A stretch of DNA of 64,000 nucleotides from Campylobacterota bacterium (GTDB lineage: Bacteria; Babelota; Babeliae; Babelales; RVW-14): the NCBI GenBank assembly GCA_020633995.1, contig JACKCO010000005.1, positions 47,510-111,509 on the forward strand. The letters are read 5' to 3'. Both the position numbers and the translations under genes were made by a program. Every line of letters begins with the position of its first letter. The stretch's first letter is position 1. Under the pieces are notes generated by a model, which worked only from the letters and a program-made list of their open reading frames with translations, was not told the DNA's origin and did no database searches. This document shows positions 50,620 to 60,134 of the stretch, one piece after another.

Positions 50620-53154
50620 ATGATTGCAAAAGTACTTGCGAAACTTTTTGGGACACAAAACGAACGAGAGCTTAAACGTCTTCAGCCCATAGTTGAAAAA
50701 ATTGGTACATTAGAAAACTCTTATCAAGCACTCTCGGCAGAAGATTGTGTTAATAAAACAAATGAGTTTAGGGAACGCATATCGCAAGGAGAATCACTAG
50801 ATAGCATTCTCCCAGAAGCTTTTGCACTTGTACGTGAGGCGGGTAAGCGTACCATGGAAATGCGACATTTCGACGTCCAGCTCATTGGTGGCATGGCGCT
50901 ACATCAAGGTAAAATTGCTGAAATGAAAACAGGTGAAGGTAAAACACTTGTTGCAACCCTACCATTGTACCTCAACGCCCTTGAAGGCAAGGGTGCCCAC
51001 TTGGTAACCGTTAACGATTACCTTGCTAAGCGTGACGCTGAATGGATGAGCCCAATATACAACTATCTTGGTATGACCGTTGGTATTATTCAAAACCACA
51101 TGGGTGACGAGCAACGCAAAAAAGTTTACAACGCAGATATCACGTACGGAACAAACAATGAGTTTGGTTTTGACTATTTGCGCGACAACATGAAGTTTAA
51201 CTTAGATGATCTCGCTCAACGGCCACTTCACTATGCCATCGTTGACGAAGTTGACTCAATCTTGATCGATGAAGCACGAACACCGCTCATCATTTCGGGG
51301 CCTTCAGAAAAGGGTAGCAACCTCTACGCCTCAGCAAACAAAGCAATCTTGCCTCTGACCAAGGAAGACTACGAAGTTGATGAGAAAACACGATCGATTC
51401 ACTTAACTGAGTCGGGTAATGACAAAGTTGAAAACGTACTCAAGCTAGACAATCTTTACGCCCCCGAAAACATCATGATCTTGCATCACGTTCAACAAGC
51501 TCTAAGAGCACATAAAATCTTTAAACGTGATATCGACTATGTTGTTCAAGATGGCGAAGTACTGATCGTTGATGAGTTTACTGGTCGTATTCTACCAGGA
51601 CGTCGTTATAGTGATGGCTTGCACCAAGCAATCGAAGCAAAAGAAGGTGTTAAGGTAGAACGCGAAAATCAAACACTGGCAACAATTACCTTACAAAACT
51701 ACTTTAGGCTCTATAAAAAACTTGCAGGTATGACAGGTACCGCTGAAACTGAGGCCGGTGAATTTTGGAAAATTTATAAGCTTGGTGTATTGGTTATTCC
51801 AACAAATAGGCCAATGCTTCGTGACGATCAAGCAGACGCAGTCTTTTTAACCAAAGACGACAAAAATGAGGCTATCATTCAAGACATTAAAGAAAGCAAC
51901 GAAAAAGGTCAGCCCGTTCTTGTTGGTACCATTGCTATCGAAACATCTGAGTATTTGAGCAATCTTCTTAAACAAAAAGGCATAGCGCACAATGTTCTAA
52001 ACGCAAAACAACATGAGCGCGAAGCTGAAATTGTAAAAGAAGCCGGTGAACCTGGCCACGTCACTATCGCAACAAACATGGCAGGTCGTGGTACTGACAT
52101 CAAACTCGGTGCAGGCGTAAAAGAAGCCGGCGGTCTACGCATAATTGGTACCGAACGTCACGAAAGCAGACGAATTGATAATCAGCTTCGTGGTCGAGCC
52201 GGCCGTCAGGGCGATCCAGGGTCGTCAAAATTTTACCTGTCTCTTGATGACGACTTAATGCGTATTTTTGGTGGTGAAAAACTCAAGCGTACGATGCAGC
52301 GCATCGGCATGGAAAAAGGTGAACGTATTGAGCACAGCATGGTTTCACGCAGCATCGAAAAAGCTCAGGAGCGTGTTGAAAAAAACAATTTTGATGCACG
52401 TAAACATTTGCTTGAATATGACGACGTACTTAATCAACAACGTATGGTTGTCTACAAATATCGTCACGAAATTCTTGAAGGCGCCGATCAGATTAAGGCA
52501 TTGGTCAAAGAAATCATTTTCGACGTTATCCATGAGATCTTTGCCATCTATTGTCCAAACCAAGATTACAATCAAAAAAATCTAGACCAAGCTCTCGAAT
52601 CGCTTGAAAAACTTACAGGCCTCGATCGCAAAATATTTGAAGAAGCAGACTTTTTTGCCAAACACACGAGTGAATTGGAAAAGAACGTTGCTGAATTTTT
52701 AATTTATCAGTACGAACAATACACAAACTTGATGCCCGAAGAAATAGGCCTTGAAGCACAAAAATGGACCCTGCTTGAAACAGTTGATCATGCATGGCGC
52801 CTGCATCTGCTTAACATTGACCACCTCAAAGAAGGCATAGGCCTGCGCGGTTACGGTTCTAAAAACCCTCTGGTTGAGTACAAAAAAGAAGCGTTCTATG
52901 AATTTGAAAAAATGATGAGCCAAATTAAATGGGACATCGTACAACGTATTTTCAGACTCAAACCCGACGAATACAGTGCATCAGCTCTTGATGAAATTGA
53001 ACGTGAAAAAGAAAAAGAACTCGCAGATCTTAAGCTCGGTGGCGACCAGTCAAGCAAAGCTCAACCTGTTAAACGTTCTCAACCTAAAGTTGGACGAAAT
53101 GAGGCCTGTCCATGCAACTCCGGTAAGAAATTTAAGCACTGCTGTGCAAAGTAA
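50620..53154 (+). CDS. secA: Preprotein translocase ATPase SecA
   Basis: 844 residues with all usual parts: Walker A MKTGEGKTL near residue 103, the DEVDSILIDEARTPLIISG region, the preprotein cross-linking domain, NBD2 (VTIATNMAGRGTDIKL, ERHESRRIDNQLRGRAGRQGDPG) and a C-terminal zinc motif (CPCNSGKKFKHCC). It drives export of the many signal-peptide proteins encoded in this window. AGGA upstream of the ATG. The PQ-loop gene follows 26 bases later. Confidence 0.97.
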   Translation: MIAKVLAKLFGTQNERELKRLQPIVEKIGTLENSYQALSAEDCVNKTNEFRERISQGESLDSILPEAFALVREAGKRTMEMRHFDVQLIGGMALHQGKIAEMKTGEGKTLVATLPLYLNALEGKGAHLVTVNDYLAKRDAEWMSPIYNYLGMTVGIIQNHMGDEQRKKVYNADITYGTNNEFGFDYLRDNMKFNLDDLAQRPLHYAIVDEVDSILIDEARTPLIISGPSEKGSNLYASANKAILPLTKEDYEVDEKTRSIHLTESGNDKVENVLKLDNLYAPENIMILHHVQQALRAHKIFKRDIDYVVQDGEVLIVDEFTGRILPGRRYSDGLHQAIEAKEGVKVERENQTLATITLQNYFRLYKKLAGMTGTAETEAGEFWKIYKLGVLVIPTNRPMLRDDQADAVFLTKDDKNEAIIQDIKESNEKGQPVLVGTIAIETSEYLSNLLKQKGIAHNVLNAKQHEREAEIVKEAGEPGHVTIATNMAGRGTDIKLGAGVKEAGGLRIIGTERHESRRIDNQLRGRAGRQGDPGSSKFYLSLDDDLMRIFGGEKLKRTMQRIGMEKGERIEHSMVSRSIEKAQERVEKNNFDARKHLLEYDDVLNQQRMVVYKYRHEILEGADQIKALVKEIIFDVIHEIFAIYCPNQDYNQKNLDQALESLEKLTGLDRKIFEEADFFAKHTSELEKNVAEFLIYQYEQYTNLMPEEIGLEAQKWTLLETVDHAWRLHLLNIDHLKEGIGLRGYGSKNPLVEYKKEAFYEFEKMMSQIKWDIVQRIFRLKPDEYSASALDEIEREKEKELADLKLGGDQSSKAQPVKRSQPKVGRNEACPCNSGKKFKHCCAK

Positions 53155-53180
53155 TACTTGATTGAGCGGGAAATTACTCT

Positions 53181-53864
53181 GTGATACTTACTGCTTTGTA
53201 CAACATTGGTTATACATTTTCACATGTATGGATACCTTTTTTAAAGCAATTTATAACTAACTACTGCATTTGGATTTGTTGGGCATTTTATGTGGCATGT
53301 TTTTTCCCACAAATAACAACCAACTTAAAATTACGCAGTGCCGCTGGGCTATGTGATTTTTTTCTACTTGGCTTGTTTAACGGCTACTGGACAACACTTT
53401 ACTTTGTGTTTGGTTGCGGGCTACCCACCGCCTACAAAGTATTTGTCCCGTTGGGTTTACTGGCAATTACTACCATGATTGCACAACGCCTTTATTTTGA
53501 CTGGGCAGCTATTGAAAGCAGCAAGCGCCGCCTTTATGGCCTTAGCTTTCTATGTCCCATATTATTTTTACCCGCAATGTACCAAAGCCCTTATCAATGG
53601 GGCATGATCATTGGCTGGGTAAATGTAATCGTCGCCTCAGTCAATCAAATACCGCAGGTAGTCAAAATATTTCGAACGAGAAGTGTATCTGGGTTTAGTC
53701 TCGGCTTTGTTTTGATCACGGGTATTGCTGCATGCATTGAGCTCAGCACCGCACTCTTTTTAGAGCTACCGGTCCAATCGATGCTCTGCGGTCTTCGCGG
53801 CATTGCTGTTTGTCTCATTTTTTGTTTGCAGTTTGCTCTGTTTAGAAAGAACACTTCGTGTTAA
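53181..53864 (+). CDS. PQ-loop repeat (SWEET/MtN3-like) membrane protein
   Basis: GTG start. Seven hydrophobic segments with two PQ-loop units: AFYVACFFPQITTNLKLRSA and ASVNQIPQVVKIFRTRSVSGFS. PQ-loop proteins transport sugars, amino acids or other small solutes; the substrate is unknown here. The stop codon overlaps the next gene's start. Confidence 0.75.
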   Translation: MILTALYNIGYTFSHVWIPFLKQFITNYCIWICWAFYVACFFPQITTNLKLRSAAGLCDFFLLGLFNGYWTTLYFVFGCGLPTAYKVFVPLGLLAITTMIAQRLYFDWAAIESSKRRLYGLSFLCPILFLPAMYQSPYQWGMIIGWVNVIVASVNQIPQVVKIFRTRSVSGFSLGFVLITGIAACIELSTALFLELPVQSMLCGLRGIAVCLIFCLQFALFRKNTSC

Positions 53865-55021
53865 ACCGCAACAAACTTGTACAAGAAATCGATCAACTTT
53901 CGCACAAACTTTTCACCAATGTCCATGGCGACAGAGAACACATTACTCATGAGCACTGGAAGACATTGCTAGAAAGTAGCTCCTTCTCACAACAAAGCTC
54001 GTGTGCCCAACAAACTAAGCTTTTTCTCCCCTGGCAAGAAAACATCGGAGACCTAGTCAGTGTAGAAGACACCACAAAACCTCACTATACAATACTTGCC
54101 GTTGATGGGTCACAAATTTATCCCGATCGACACTTTAGCTCGGCAGACTGTTTTTTAATCAACATCGGTGGCTGTTATCTACGTTACGATACAAAAAGCA
54201 GTGCTCATTTTTTTTCTCACCCAACGGTCATGTTGCCCGAACACATACTCCCCCAAGAAAATCTCGGCCTTTTTAGTGCAGATATTATTGATCTAAAACG
54301 AGAAGAACTTGAACTACAAGTGGGCTTTGAACAGGCTTATACCATCAAGCAATCTCATGCCCAAACCACTTCTCTGCTCACATTGGTTGATGGAAGCTTT
54401 GTCTTTAATCATCTGGACAACAAACACGAAATACTAAAAAATATTTTCTTCAACGCATACATCAAACATCTGCAGTCGTTCTACCAAAACGATTTACTCA
54501 TGGCAAGCTACATTAGCCTGCCACGCAATAAAGAACTTGTGCTACAACTTAACGAGATCTATTGCAACAAGCAGTCACATGATCTTGAAATTAAAAATAT
54601 CAATGCTCTATGCAAGCATATCGATCAAAAAACAGATGCCCAAATGCTTAGTAGCTTTTTAAAGCCAGGCATGCGCAGCGCGGTTTTTGTCAGTTGCAGC
54701 AGGATTGCTCAACGATATCCACGCCACGTGCTACCGTGTTTTTTTTACCTCAATGTTGGTAAAGAAATTGCTCGCATTGAACTGCCTCTTTGGATTGCTC
54801 AAAATAGCGATCATGTAACACTAATAGCACAACTCATTATGGATCAGTCTGACAAGGGCCACGGTTATCCTGTCTGCCTTGCCGAAGCACATGAACAAGC
54901 TGTGGTACGCGGTTCAGACCGCGATTTTTACTACCACGTTATTTATAAACTCGGTATACACCGCTCCCAAAAAGTAACGCTTTCACAAAAACAGATTAAG
55001 AAACATTCAATTGGTGTCTAA
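53858..55021 (+). CDS. NurA-domain nuclease
   Basis: GTG start overlapping the end of the PQ-loop gene by seven bases. Motifs fit the NurA family: ILAVDGSQIYPDRH (first catalytic Asp), LTLVDGSF (second), and GYPVCLAEAHEQAVVRGSDRDFYY (third acidic/His region). NurA in archaea resects DNA ends with the HerA helicase; bacterial NurA-like proteins are often paired with HerA-type ATPases, but none is adjacent. The 387-residue length is normal. Confidence 0.78.
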   Translation: MLNRNKLVQEIDQLSHKLFTNVHGDREHITHEHWKTLLESSSFSQQSSCAQQTKLFLPWQENIGDLVSVEDTTKPHYTILAVDGSQIYPDRHFSSADCFLINIGGCYLRYDTKSSAHFFSHPTVMLPEHILPQENLGLFSADIIDLKREELELQVGFEQAYTIKQSHAQTTSLLTLVDGSFVFNHLDNKHEILKNIFFNAYIKHLQSFYQNDLLMASYISLPRNKELVLQLNEIYCNKQSHDLEIKNINALCKHIDQKTDAQMLSSFLKPGMRSAVFVSCSRIAQRYPRHVLPCFFYLNVGKEIARIELPLWIAQNSDHVTLIAQLIMDQSDKGHGYPVCLAEAHEQAVVRGSDRDFYYHVIYKLGIHRSQKVTLSQKQIKKHSIGV

Positions 55022-55022
55022 A

Positions 55023-55056
55023 AAAGATCCTCGGATCAAGTCCGAGGATAACGACG
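55023..55056 (+). repeat. REP-like palindrome between nurA-like gene and ychF
   Basis: GATCCTCGGA-TCAAG-TCCGAGGATAACGACG has 7-bp or longer arms and the GACGAC-like family flank. It lies between convergent genes and may serve as a bidirectional terminator. Confidence 0.6.
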
Positions 55057-55083
55057 TTTTAGTTAATATAACGCTTTTGGCTC

Positions 55084-56199
55084 TTACACATTAAACTTAA
55101 CGTGCAAGACATCACCGTCAGTAACAATGTACTCTTTGCCTTCCATACGTAGCTTGCCTGCTGACTTAAGCGCACCTTCACTGCCTAGCTCAAACATGGC
55201 GTCACAGTGATATACGTCCGCACAGATAAAACCACGTTCAAGGTCTGTATGAATTGTACCCGCAGCTTGCGGCACTTTGGTTCCACGTTTAATACTCCAC
55301 GCGTGAGCTTCTTTTGGCCCAACGGTAAAAAACACAATCAGACCCAAATAGTCATGCGCACGCGCAATAATATCGTCCAGCCCTTTGTGTGTAAGGCCCA
55401 GTGACTCCATCATCTCTGCAGCTTCTGACTCATCCATCTGTGCCAACTCACCTTCAATCTTTGCTGAAACAGGCACAACACGGTCTTTACCAAATTTTGC
55501 TACCAATGCCTTATAGTGCTCATTACTCTCAAAAGCATTCTCTGCATAATCGTCTTCAGCCATATTAGCAATTACCAAAAAACGCTTAGCACTCAGCAAT
55601 GGAATTAGCTCAATTTTTTCGCCCTGCGCTTGCTTTACAAGCTCTTGCACCTGTGCAATGTCACCAGTATTAAGCGCCTGCTTAAGTTTTGGCAATAATT
55701 CCTGCTCAGCCAACAGTGCTTTTGCCTGGTCACCCTTAAACTTTTTAAGCAATGAGACAAGCTTTTGCTCACGTTTTTCAAGTGATTCAAGGTCCTTAAG
55801 CATTAATTCAGTGCAGATAACTTCAAAATCTGAAAGTGGATCGACTTTACCATCAACATGCGTCACATCTCCATCTTCAAAACATCTGAGTACGTGCATG
55901 ATCAGGTCAACTTCCATGATATTACTTAAAAATTTGTTCCCAAGCCCTTCTCCTTGCGCAGCTCCTTTTACCAAGCCCGCAATGTCGACAAACTGAACTG
56001 TCGTTGGCACCAGTTTTTGAGAATTAAAAATTTTCGCAAGCCTATCAAGACGCTTGTCTGGCACGCTGGTAATGGCAACATGCGGATCAATTGTACAAAA
56101 TGGATAATTTTCTGCGGGGATGCTTGACTTAGTCAATGCATTAAACAACGTGGATTTGCCAACATTAGGCAATCCGACAAGGCCAACACTCAGCGCCAT
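55084..56199 (-). CDS. ychF: Ribosome-binding ATPase YchF (Obg family)
   Basis: 371 residues. The G1 loop is GLPNVGKST (residues 9-17), DIAGLVKGAAQGEGLGN the G3 region, and NMAEDD replaces the NKxD of true GTPases, as usual for YchF, which prefers ATP. The TGS-like C-terminal domain follows (FFTVGPKEAHAWSI). It associates with ribosomes and stress responses. Confidence 0.95.
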   Translation of the reverse strand: MALSVGLVGLPNVGKSTLFNALTKSSIPAENYPFCTIDPHVAITSVPDKRLDRLAKIFNSQKLVPTTVQFVDIAGLVKGAAQGEGLGNKFLSNIMEVDLIMHVLRCFEDGDVTHVDGKVDPLSDFEVICTELMLKDLESLEKREQKLVSLLKKFKGDQAKALLAEQELLPKLKQALNTGDIAQVQELVKQAQGEKIELIPLLSAKRFLVIANMAEDDYAENAFESNEHYKALVAKFGKDRVVPVSAKIEGELAQMDESEAAEMMESLGLTHKGLDDIIARAHDYLGLIVFFTVGPKEAHAWSIKRGTKVPQAAGTIHTDLERGFICADVYHCDAMFELGSEGALKSAGKLRMEGKEYIVTDGDVLHVKFNV

Positions 56200-56257
56200 G
56201 AACGTACCTTACAAATAAGAAATAACTGAACTATTTACGTAAACAATAAGGGCTAGT

Positions 56258-58405
56258 TTACCATGTTTCAGACGCTGTGGCTAACGTGAGCCGACACTTA
56301 GCAGACAAGTTTTGCGCCCATGATATCAGAGCTCCCTTTCGTTGCTCAAGCTTCTGTTCATCAAGCAGATAATCATAACGACGCCACTTAAGGTCATTGG
56401 TATTACTTAAAAAGTAATCTGGATGCGGATATAATCTGAGCTGTACAATCGCAACTTTGCCAATGCGCTGCTCTTCATCTTCATTTTTACCAATCCAGGG
56501 ATAAAGTTTTTTCTGATCATTTTTCAACAGCGTAAAAAAGTCATCAACGCTATGACTATACGTAGGAGGTCTACCTAATATATCGTTACAAAACTCTGTT
56601 CTCCCATATGGACGAGACAAATAACAATAATCCTTAACTTTCTCTTTGGGTATGAAGAGTTGCAAAAGAGAATTTTTATCTTGATAGTACTGCTTGTAAA
56701 CCTCGCATGCTGTCTGTTTTTCTTCTTCTGTAAGTTGTACATGCAAATACCTACAGACACCATCTAATAATCTGTCAAAGTCACCTTGATATGCAAATCC
56801 TATAAACGGCTTATCTGCATCTATAAACTGCAAAAATGATGACTCTCCATCACAGTTAACGTTTGAAAAAAGGGTTGGGTTTGTCGATACCAAAATATTA
56901 CTGTGGTGATGATCGTGAATACCAGACAGCTTCAACTGCTTATCAAGTTCATCAATATTTTTGGCCCTTAAAAAATGGCCTTCTTGTGCTATGCGTAAAG
57001 GAACTTTACGAACAACAGACTTGCCACCCAAGACAAAGAAAATATCATGCATAAAGCTTACCAAGCCTGGCTGGCGATGATACAAAACTATGTGAGAGTC
57101 TGTAGCTGATGCCCCTGCACAAGCATGCTCTCGCTCTAGAGCTGCCATGGCCCTAATTTGCCCTATGAGACTTTTTTCAACATGCGGCACCATAAATGTA
57201 AATTTTTTATCTATAACGTCTTTCCACTCGTTATTAAGCAAATGTAACAACGAACCAGTCTGCGTTTTTTGCCCAAATTTATCACCAAAATAATCTGATG
57301 GCCTTTGAACGTTAACATGCTGATTAACCGCAAACTTCTTTTTTGCAATTCCCGATTTATCTTTGGCACCCCAATCAAGCAGGCATGCAACGACATCAGA
57401 TTTTCCTGCTCCAAATGCTATGGACAAGGCTGACTTACCAGATGCATCTACATCGTCAATATCAGCCCCTTTTTCAAGCAAAAACTTCACTATCCTGCAA
57501 TCACCCGCATATGCGGCATAGTGCAGCACAGTCCAACCAGCATCTGTTTTAGCATTAACATTTGCTCCACTACTAACAAGTAGCTCTGCCATTTCAAGAT
57601 AATGCTGACTTACTACATAATGCAGTGGCGTCCACCCAGCATGAGTTTGAGCATTAACATCGATATCATGACCTTCTTGCAGCAATAACCTAACCATCTC
57701 GATATTTTTCTTTTGAACAGCATCATGTAGCTGGGTCCACCCACGTATTTTTTTTGTAGCTTGATTTTTGTTACTATCAACATTTTTAACAATCTCACTT
57801 TGTACTGATTCTGTCTCCTCTGACGATCCGGCCTGACTTAACGTTGTAACAGCAACAACATCTTTACTCTCAGGTTTCCTTTGCTCGGCATTCTTTTTTG
57901 AAAACAGAGCAGCAAAAAAACTAGCCGCTCGGCTAAAGAGATGTGTTAAATAAGATTTTTTTGCATACAACTCATCATTATTTTTATCAACGTTCTGTTT
58001 TTTATTTTCTACAGCTACATGAGATTGTCGAGTTGGCACCGTGGACTTTAAACTCAATGAAGATTGCGATAACAAATGGTTTCCTGCAGCGTTTTTTGGC
58101 GTATTTGTGACAGAACTCGCATGATAAGCAATTTTTTTTGGGGATAAAATTACAGAGGCATAATTTACTCGTTTATTACGACATATGCCAGCAGTTAAAG
58201 ATTGCACAGGAGCACCAAATGACTGCGCTAATGGCAACATTTTTCTTATTCCCTTGAGCGGTTCTTGAACCTTAGGTGTAAATAATGTCTTATTTTTGGC
58301 AGAAATATTGTTGTAACTATTCTTACCTGTGACAGTGTGTGCCTCTAGCGTTAGCGCAAGACAACTCAATATTGCTAGAAAAAATGCTCTGCGTAGAATG
58401 TCCAT
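56258..58405 (-). CDS. Secreted ankyrin-repeat protein, 715 residues
   Basis: The start is ATG 58405, behind ATGGAGGGGATT (the ORF's upper ATG is inside the Shine-Dalgarno). Residues 1-22 are a signal peptide (RRAFFLAILSCLALTLEA). After ~190 residues of low-complexity sequence come four ankyrin repeats (about 220-350; WTPLHYVVSQHYLEMAELLVSSGANV). The C-terminal 350 residues do not match a family I recognise; they contain IHDHHHSNILVSTN. Ankyrin repeats mediate protein binding and are a hallmark of host-directed proteins in intracellular bacteria, so an effector role is likely but inferred. Confidence 0.78.
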   Translation of the reverse strand: MDILRRAFFLAILSCLALTLEAHTVTGKNSYNNISAKNKTLFTPKVQEPLKGIRKMLPLAQSFGAPVQSLTAGICRNKRVNYASVILSPKKIAYHASSVTNTPKNAAGNHLLSQSSLSLKSTVPTRQSHVAVENKKQNVDKNNDELYAKKSYLTHLFSRAASFFAALFSKKNAEQRKPESKDVVAVTTLSQAGSSEETESVQSEIVKNVDSNKNQATKKIRGWTQLHDAVQKKNIEMVRLLLQEGHDIDVNAQTHAGWTPLHYVVSQHYLEMAELLVSSGANVNAKTDAGWTVLHYAAYAGDCRIVKFLLEKGADIDDVDASGKSALSIAFGAGKSDVVACLLDWGAKDKSGIAKKKFAVNQHVNVQRPSDYFGDKFGQKTQTGSLLHLLNNEWKDVIDKKFTFMVPHVEKSLIGQIRAMAALEREHACAGASATDSHIVLYHRQPGLVSFMHDIFFVLGGKSVVRKVPLRIAQEGHFLRAKNIDELDKQLKLSGIHDHHHSNILVSTNPTLFSNVNCDGESSFLQFIDADKPFIGFAYQGDFDRLLDGVCRYLHVQLTEEEKQTACEVYKQYYQDKNSLLQLFIPKEKVKDYCYLSRPYGRTEFCNDILGRPPTYSHSVDDFFTLLKNDQKKLYPWIGKNEDEEQRIGKVAIVQLRLYPHPDYFLSNTNDLKWRRYDYLLDEQKLEQRKGALISWAQNLSAKCRLTLATASETW

Positions 58406-58428
58406 AATCCCCTCCATTTTTCAAGCTT

Positions 58429-60009
58429 CTATACAGGCTCAGTATACAGGGCCTTCTCTAGCTCAGACCAACGTCGCTGCGCATACTCAGAAACTTCAGG
58501 TGCTATGAATGTGCTTGCAACAGTGCTCGTACACAAACCTATCACCCTTGCCTCGTTTCCAAAAACTGACCACAAAGCCCAATGCAGTGCACGTAAACTC
58601 TTCGAATATTCTTTTTGTTTATCCTGCGGCATCCACCGCTTAAAAATATCATCAAAATTAATAACACGTTCAAGCTCTTGTTTTGATGCTCTATCTAAAA
58701 AAAACTTCAATACTTTTAACTTATTCTTCTTAGATTCTTCTGTTAATGCTCCATCAAATTTTGCCATCAAAAATTTACGCACACATTCTATAAGAATTGA
58801 TGTCTGGTAAGGCTGAGTATTGTCATCAGCGCGCACACTAAACCCTGATGTTTGAGCTCCACGCTCAAGCAAGAGAGTAATTACTTCAAAATCTGGTTGT
58901 TCAGCTTTTGCTGTAGCAAAATAGAGTACATTAAAACCCCATCGATCTGCAGCATCAACATTTACAAGCTTGTCAGTTTTTAGCAATAACTTAACTAGAT
59001 CGTTCTTCTTATTTTGCGTTGCATAAAGCAGTGGGGTAAGACCATCGCCATTATTCTGGTCTAAATCAATTGTTTCATGGTTTATAAGAGTAGTTAGAGT
59101 AGCTTGATTACCTTTTTCAAGGACATAAAAAATAATTGGTTTACCTCTTGTGTCTTTTGCATCAGGATCAGCACCATGTTGCAACAGTAGCATAACCATA
59201 TCAATGTTATCTCGAAGGATTGCATCACATAAAAGTGGTCTACAAAATGAACCTACACAGTAGAGGCTATTAGGATTAGCCCCACTTTCAAGCAATTTTT
59301 GAGCCTCTTGGCAATCCCCAACGTTAACCGCATCAAATAGTGCATTATCCCGCTCATCCTGAAAATTTGATCTTTCTTCTGGTGTTAACGCTCTTTCTTG
59401 CTCTTTAGGTTCAGCATCCTTCTTCTCATCCTGCTCAGAAAATATCCAGCTGAAAAACCCAAGCCCCATAACAGAAGCAAGGAGGCTCCAGCAAAATTTC
59501 TTTGCTTTCTGTGTAAAAAATTGATTATTCCAGGAACCCTTTGCTTGAAAATTGCGATATGTAGAAATCTTCTGAAACCTATGCGGCTTTGTGATGACGC
59601 TTAACGCTTTATTTTTGTGGAGATCAGACAATGCTCGACGTCCCTCTCGTGACTGAGCGTAAAGCTCTCTTTCCTGTTCTCCATATTTTTGCAAACGCTG
59701 CCATAGCTTTACAGCGTTTTCTTTACGAAGCTGCTGCTTGGATACTATAAGCTCTTTGTTTGACTTCGAAACACCCAAAGCCTTGGGTGTTGATGAAGGT
59801 TGTCCGGTAGCTTTTTTCGGCCAAAAATTTAACCAGGCCCAGTTCCCGCTAGTTTTTTTAGGAACAGTAGGACCGACAGTCCTCTTGGTACCTGCTAAAA
59901 TCCCTCTACCCGCCGTTACCAACGGCGTAAACATTGCCTGTGCTGCTGGGACAGTAAAGCCCAACGCAAAAACAACTAAAAGAGACGATGCTTTAAACAA
60001 CTTGTTCAT
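58429..60009 (-). CDS. Secreted ankyrin-repeat protein, 526 residues
   Basis: The start is ATG 60009 behind ATGGAGGTTATC. Signal peptide (KASSLLVVFALGFTVPAAQA) is followed by basic low-complexity sequence, a hydrophobic helix around residue 180 (WSLLASVMGLGFFSWIF), then about five ankyrin repeats from residue 220 to 410 (GLTPLLYATQNKKNDLVKLLLK). It is the second of four tandem ankyrin genes. The extra hydrophobic helix could anchor it in a membrane. Confidence 0.78.
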   Translation of the reverse strand: MNKLFKASSLLVVFALGFTVPAAQAMFTPLVTAGRGILAGTKRTVGPTVPKKTSGNWAWLNFWPKKATGQPSSTPKALGVSKSNKELIVSKQQLRKENAVKLWQRLQKYGEQERELYAQSREGRRALSDLHKNKALSVITKPHRFQKISTYRNFQAKGSWNNQFFTQKAKKFCWSLLASVMGLGFFSWIFSEQDEKKDAEPKEQERALTPEERSNFQDERDNALFDAVNVGDCQEAQKLLESGANPNSLYCVGSFCRPLLCDAILRDNIDMVMLLLQHGADPDAKDTRGKPIIFYVLEKGNQATLTTLINHETIDLDQNNGDGLTPLLYATQNKKNDLVKLLLKTDKLVNVDAADRWGFNVLYFATAKAEQPDFEVITLLLERGAQTSGFSVRADDNTQPYQTSILIECVRKFLMAKFDGALTEESKKNKLKVLKFFLDRASKQELERVINFDDIFKRWMPQDKQKEYSKSLRALHWALWSVFGNEARVIGLCTSTVASTFIAPEVSEYAQRRWSELEKALYTEPV

Positions 60010-60134
60010 GATAACCTCCATTTATTGAAAACCATACAAGCACCATAGCCTGGGTTTTCTCAATCTTGCACATCCATTTTTTCTATTATAAATTAAAAAA
60101 ACAAGAATCTCAAATGGGTTGCAGCGCCCTTTTA

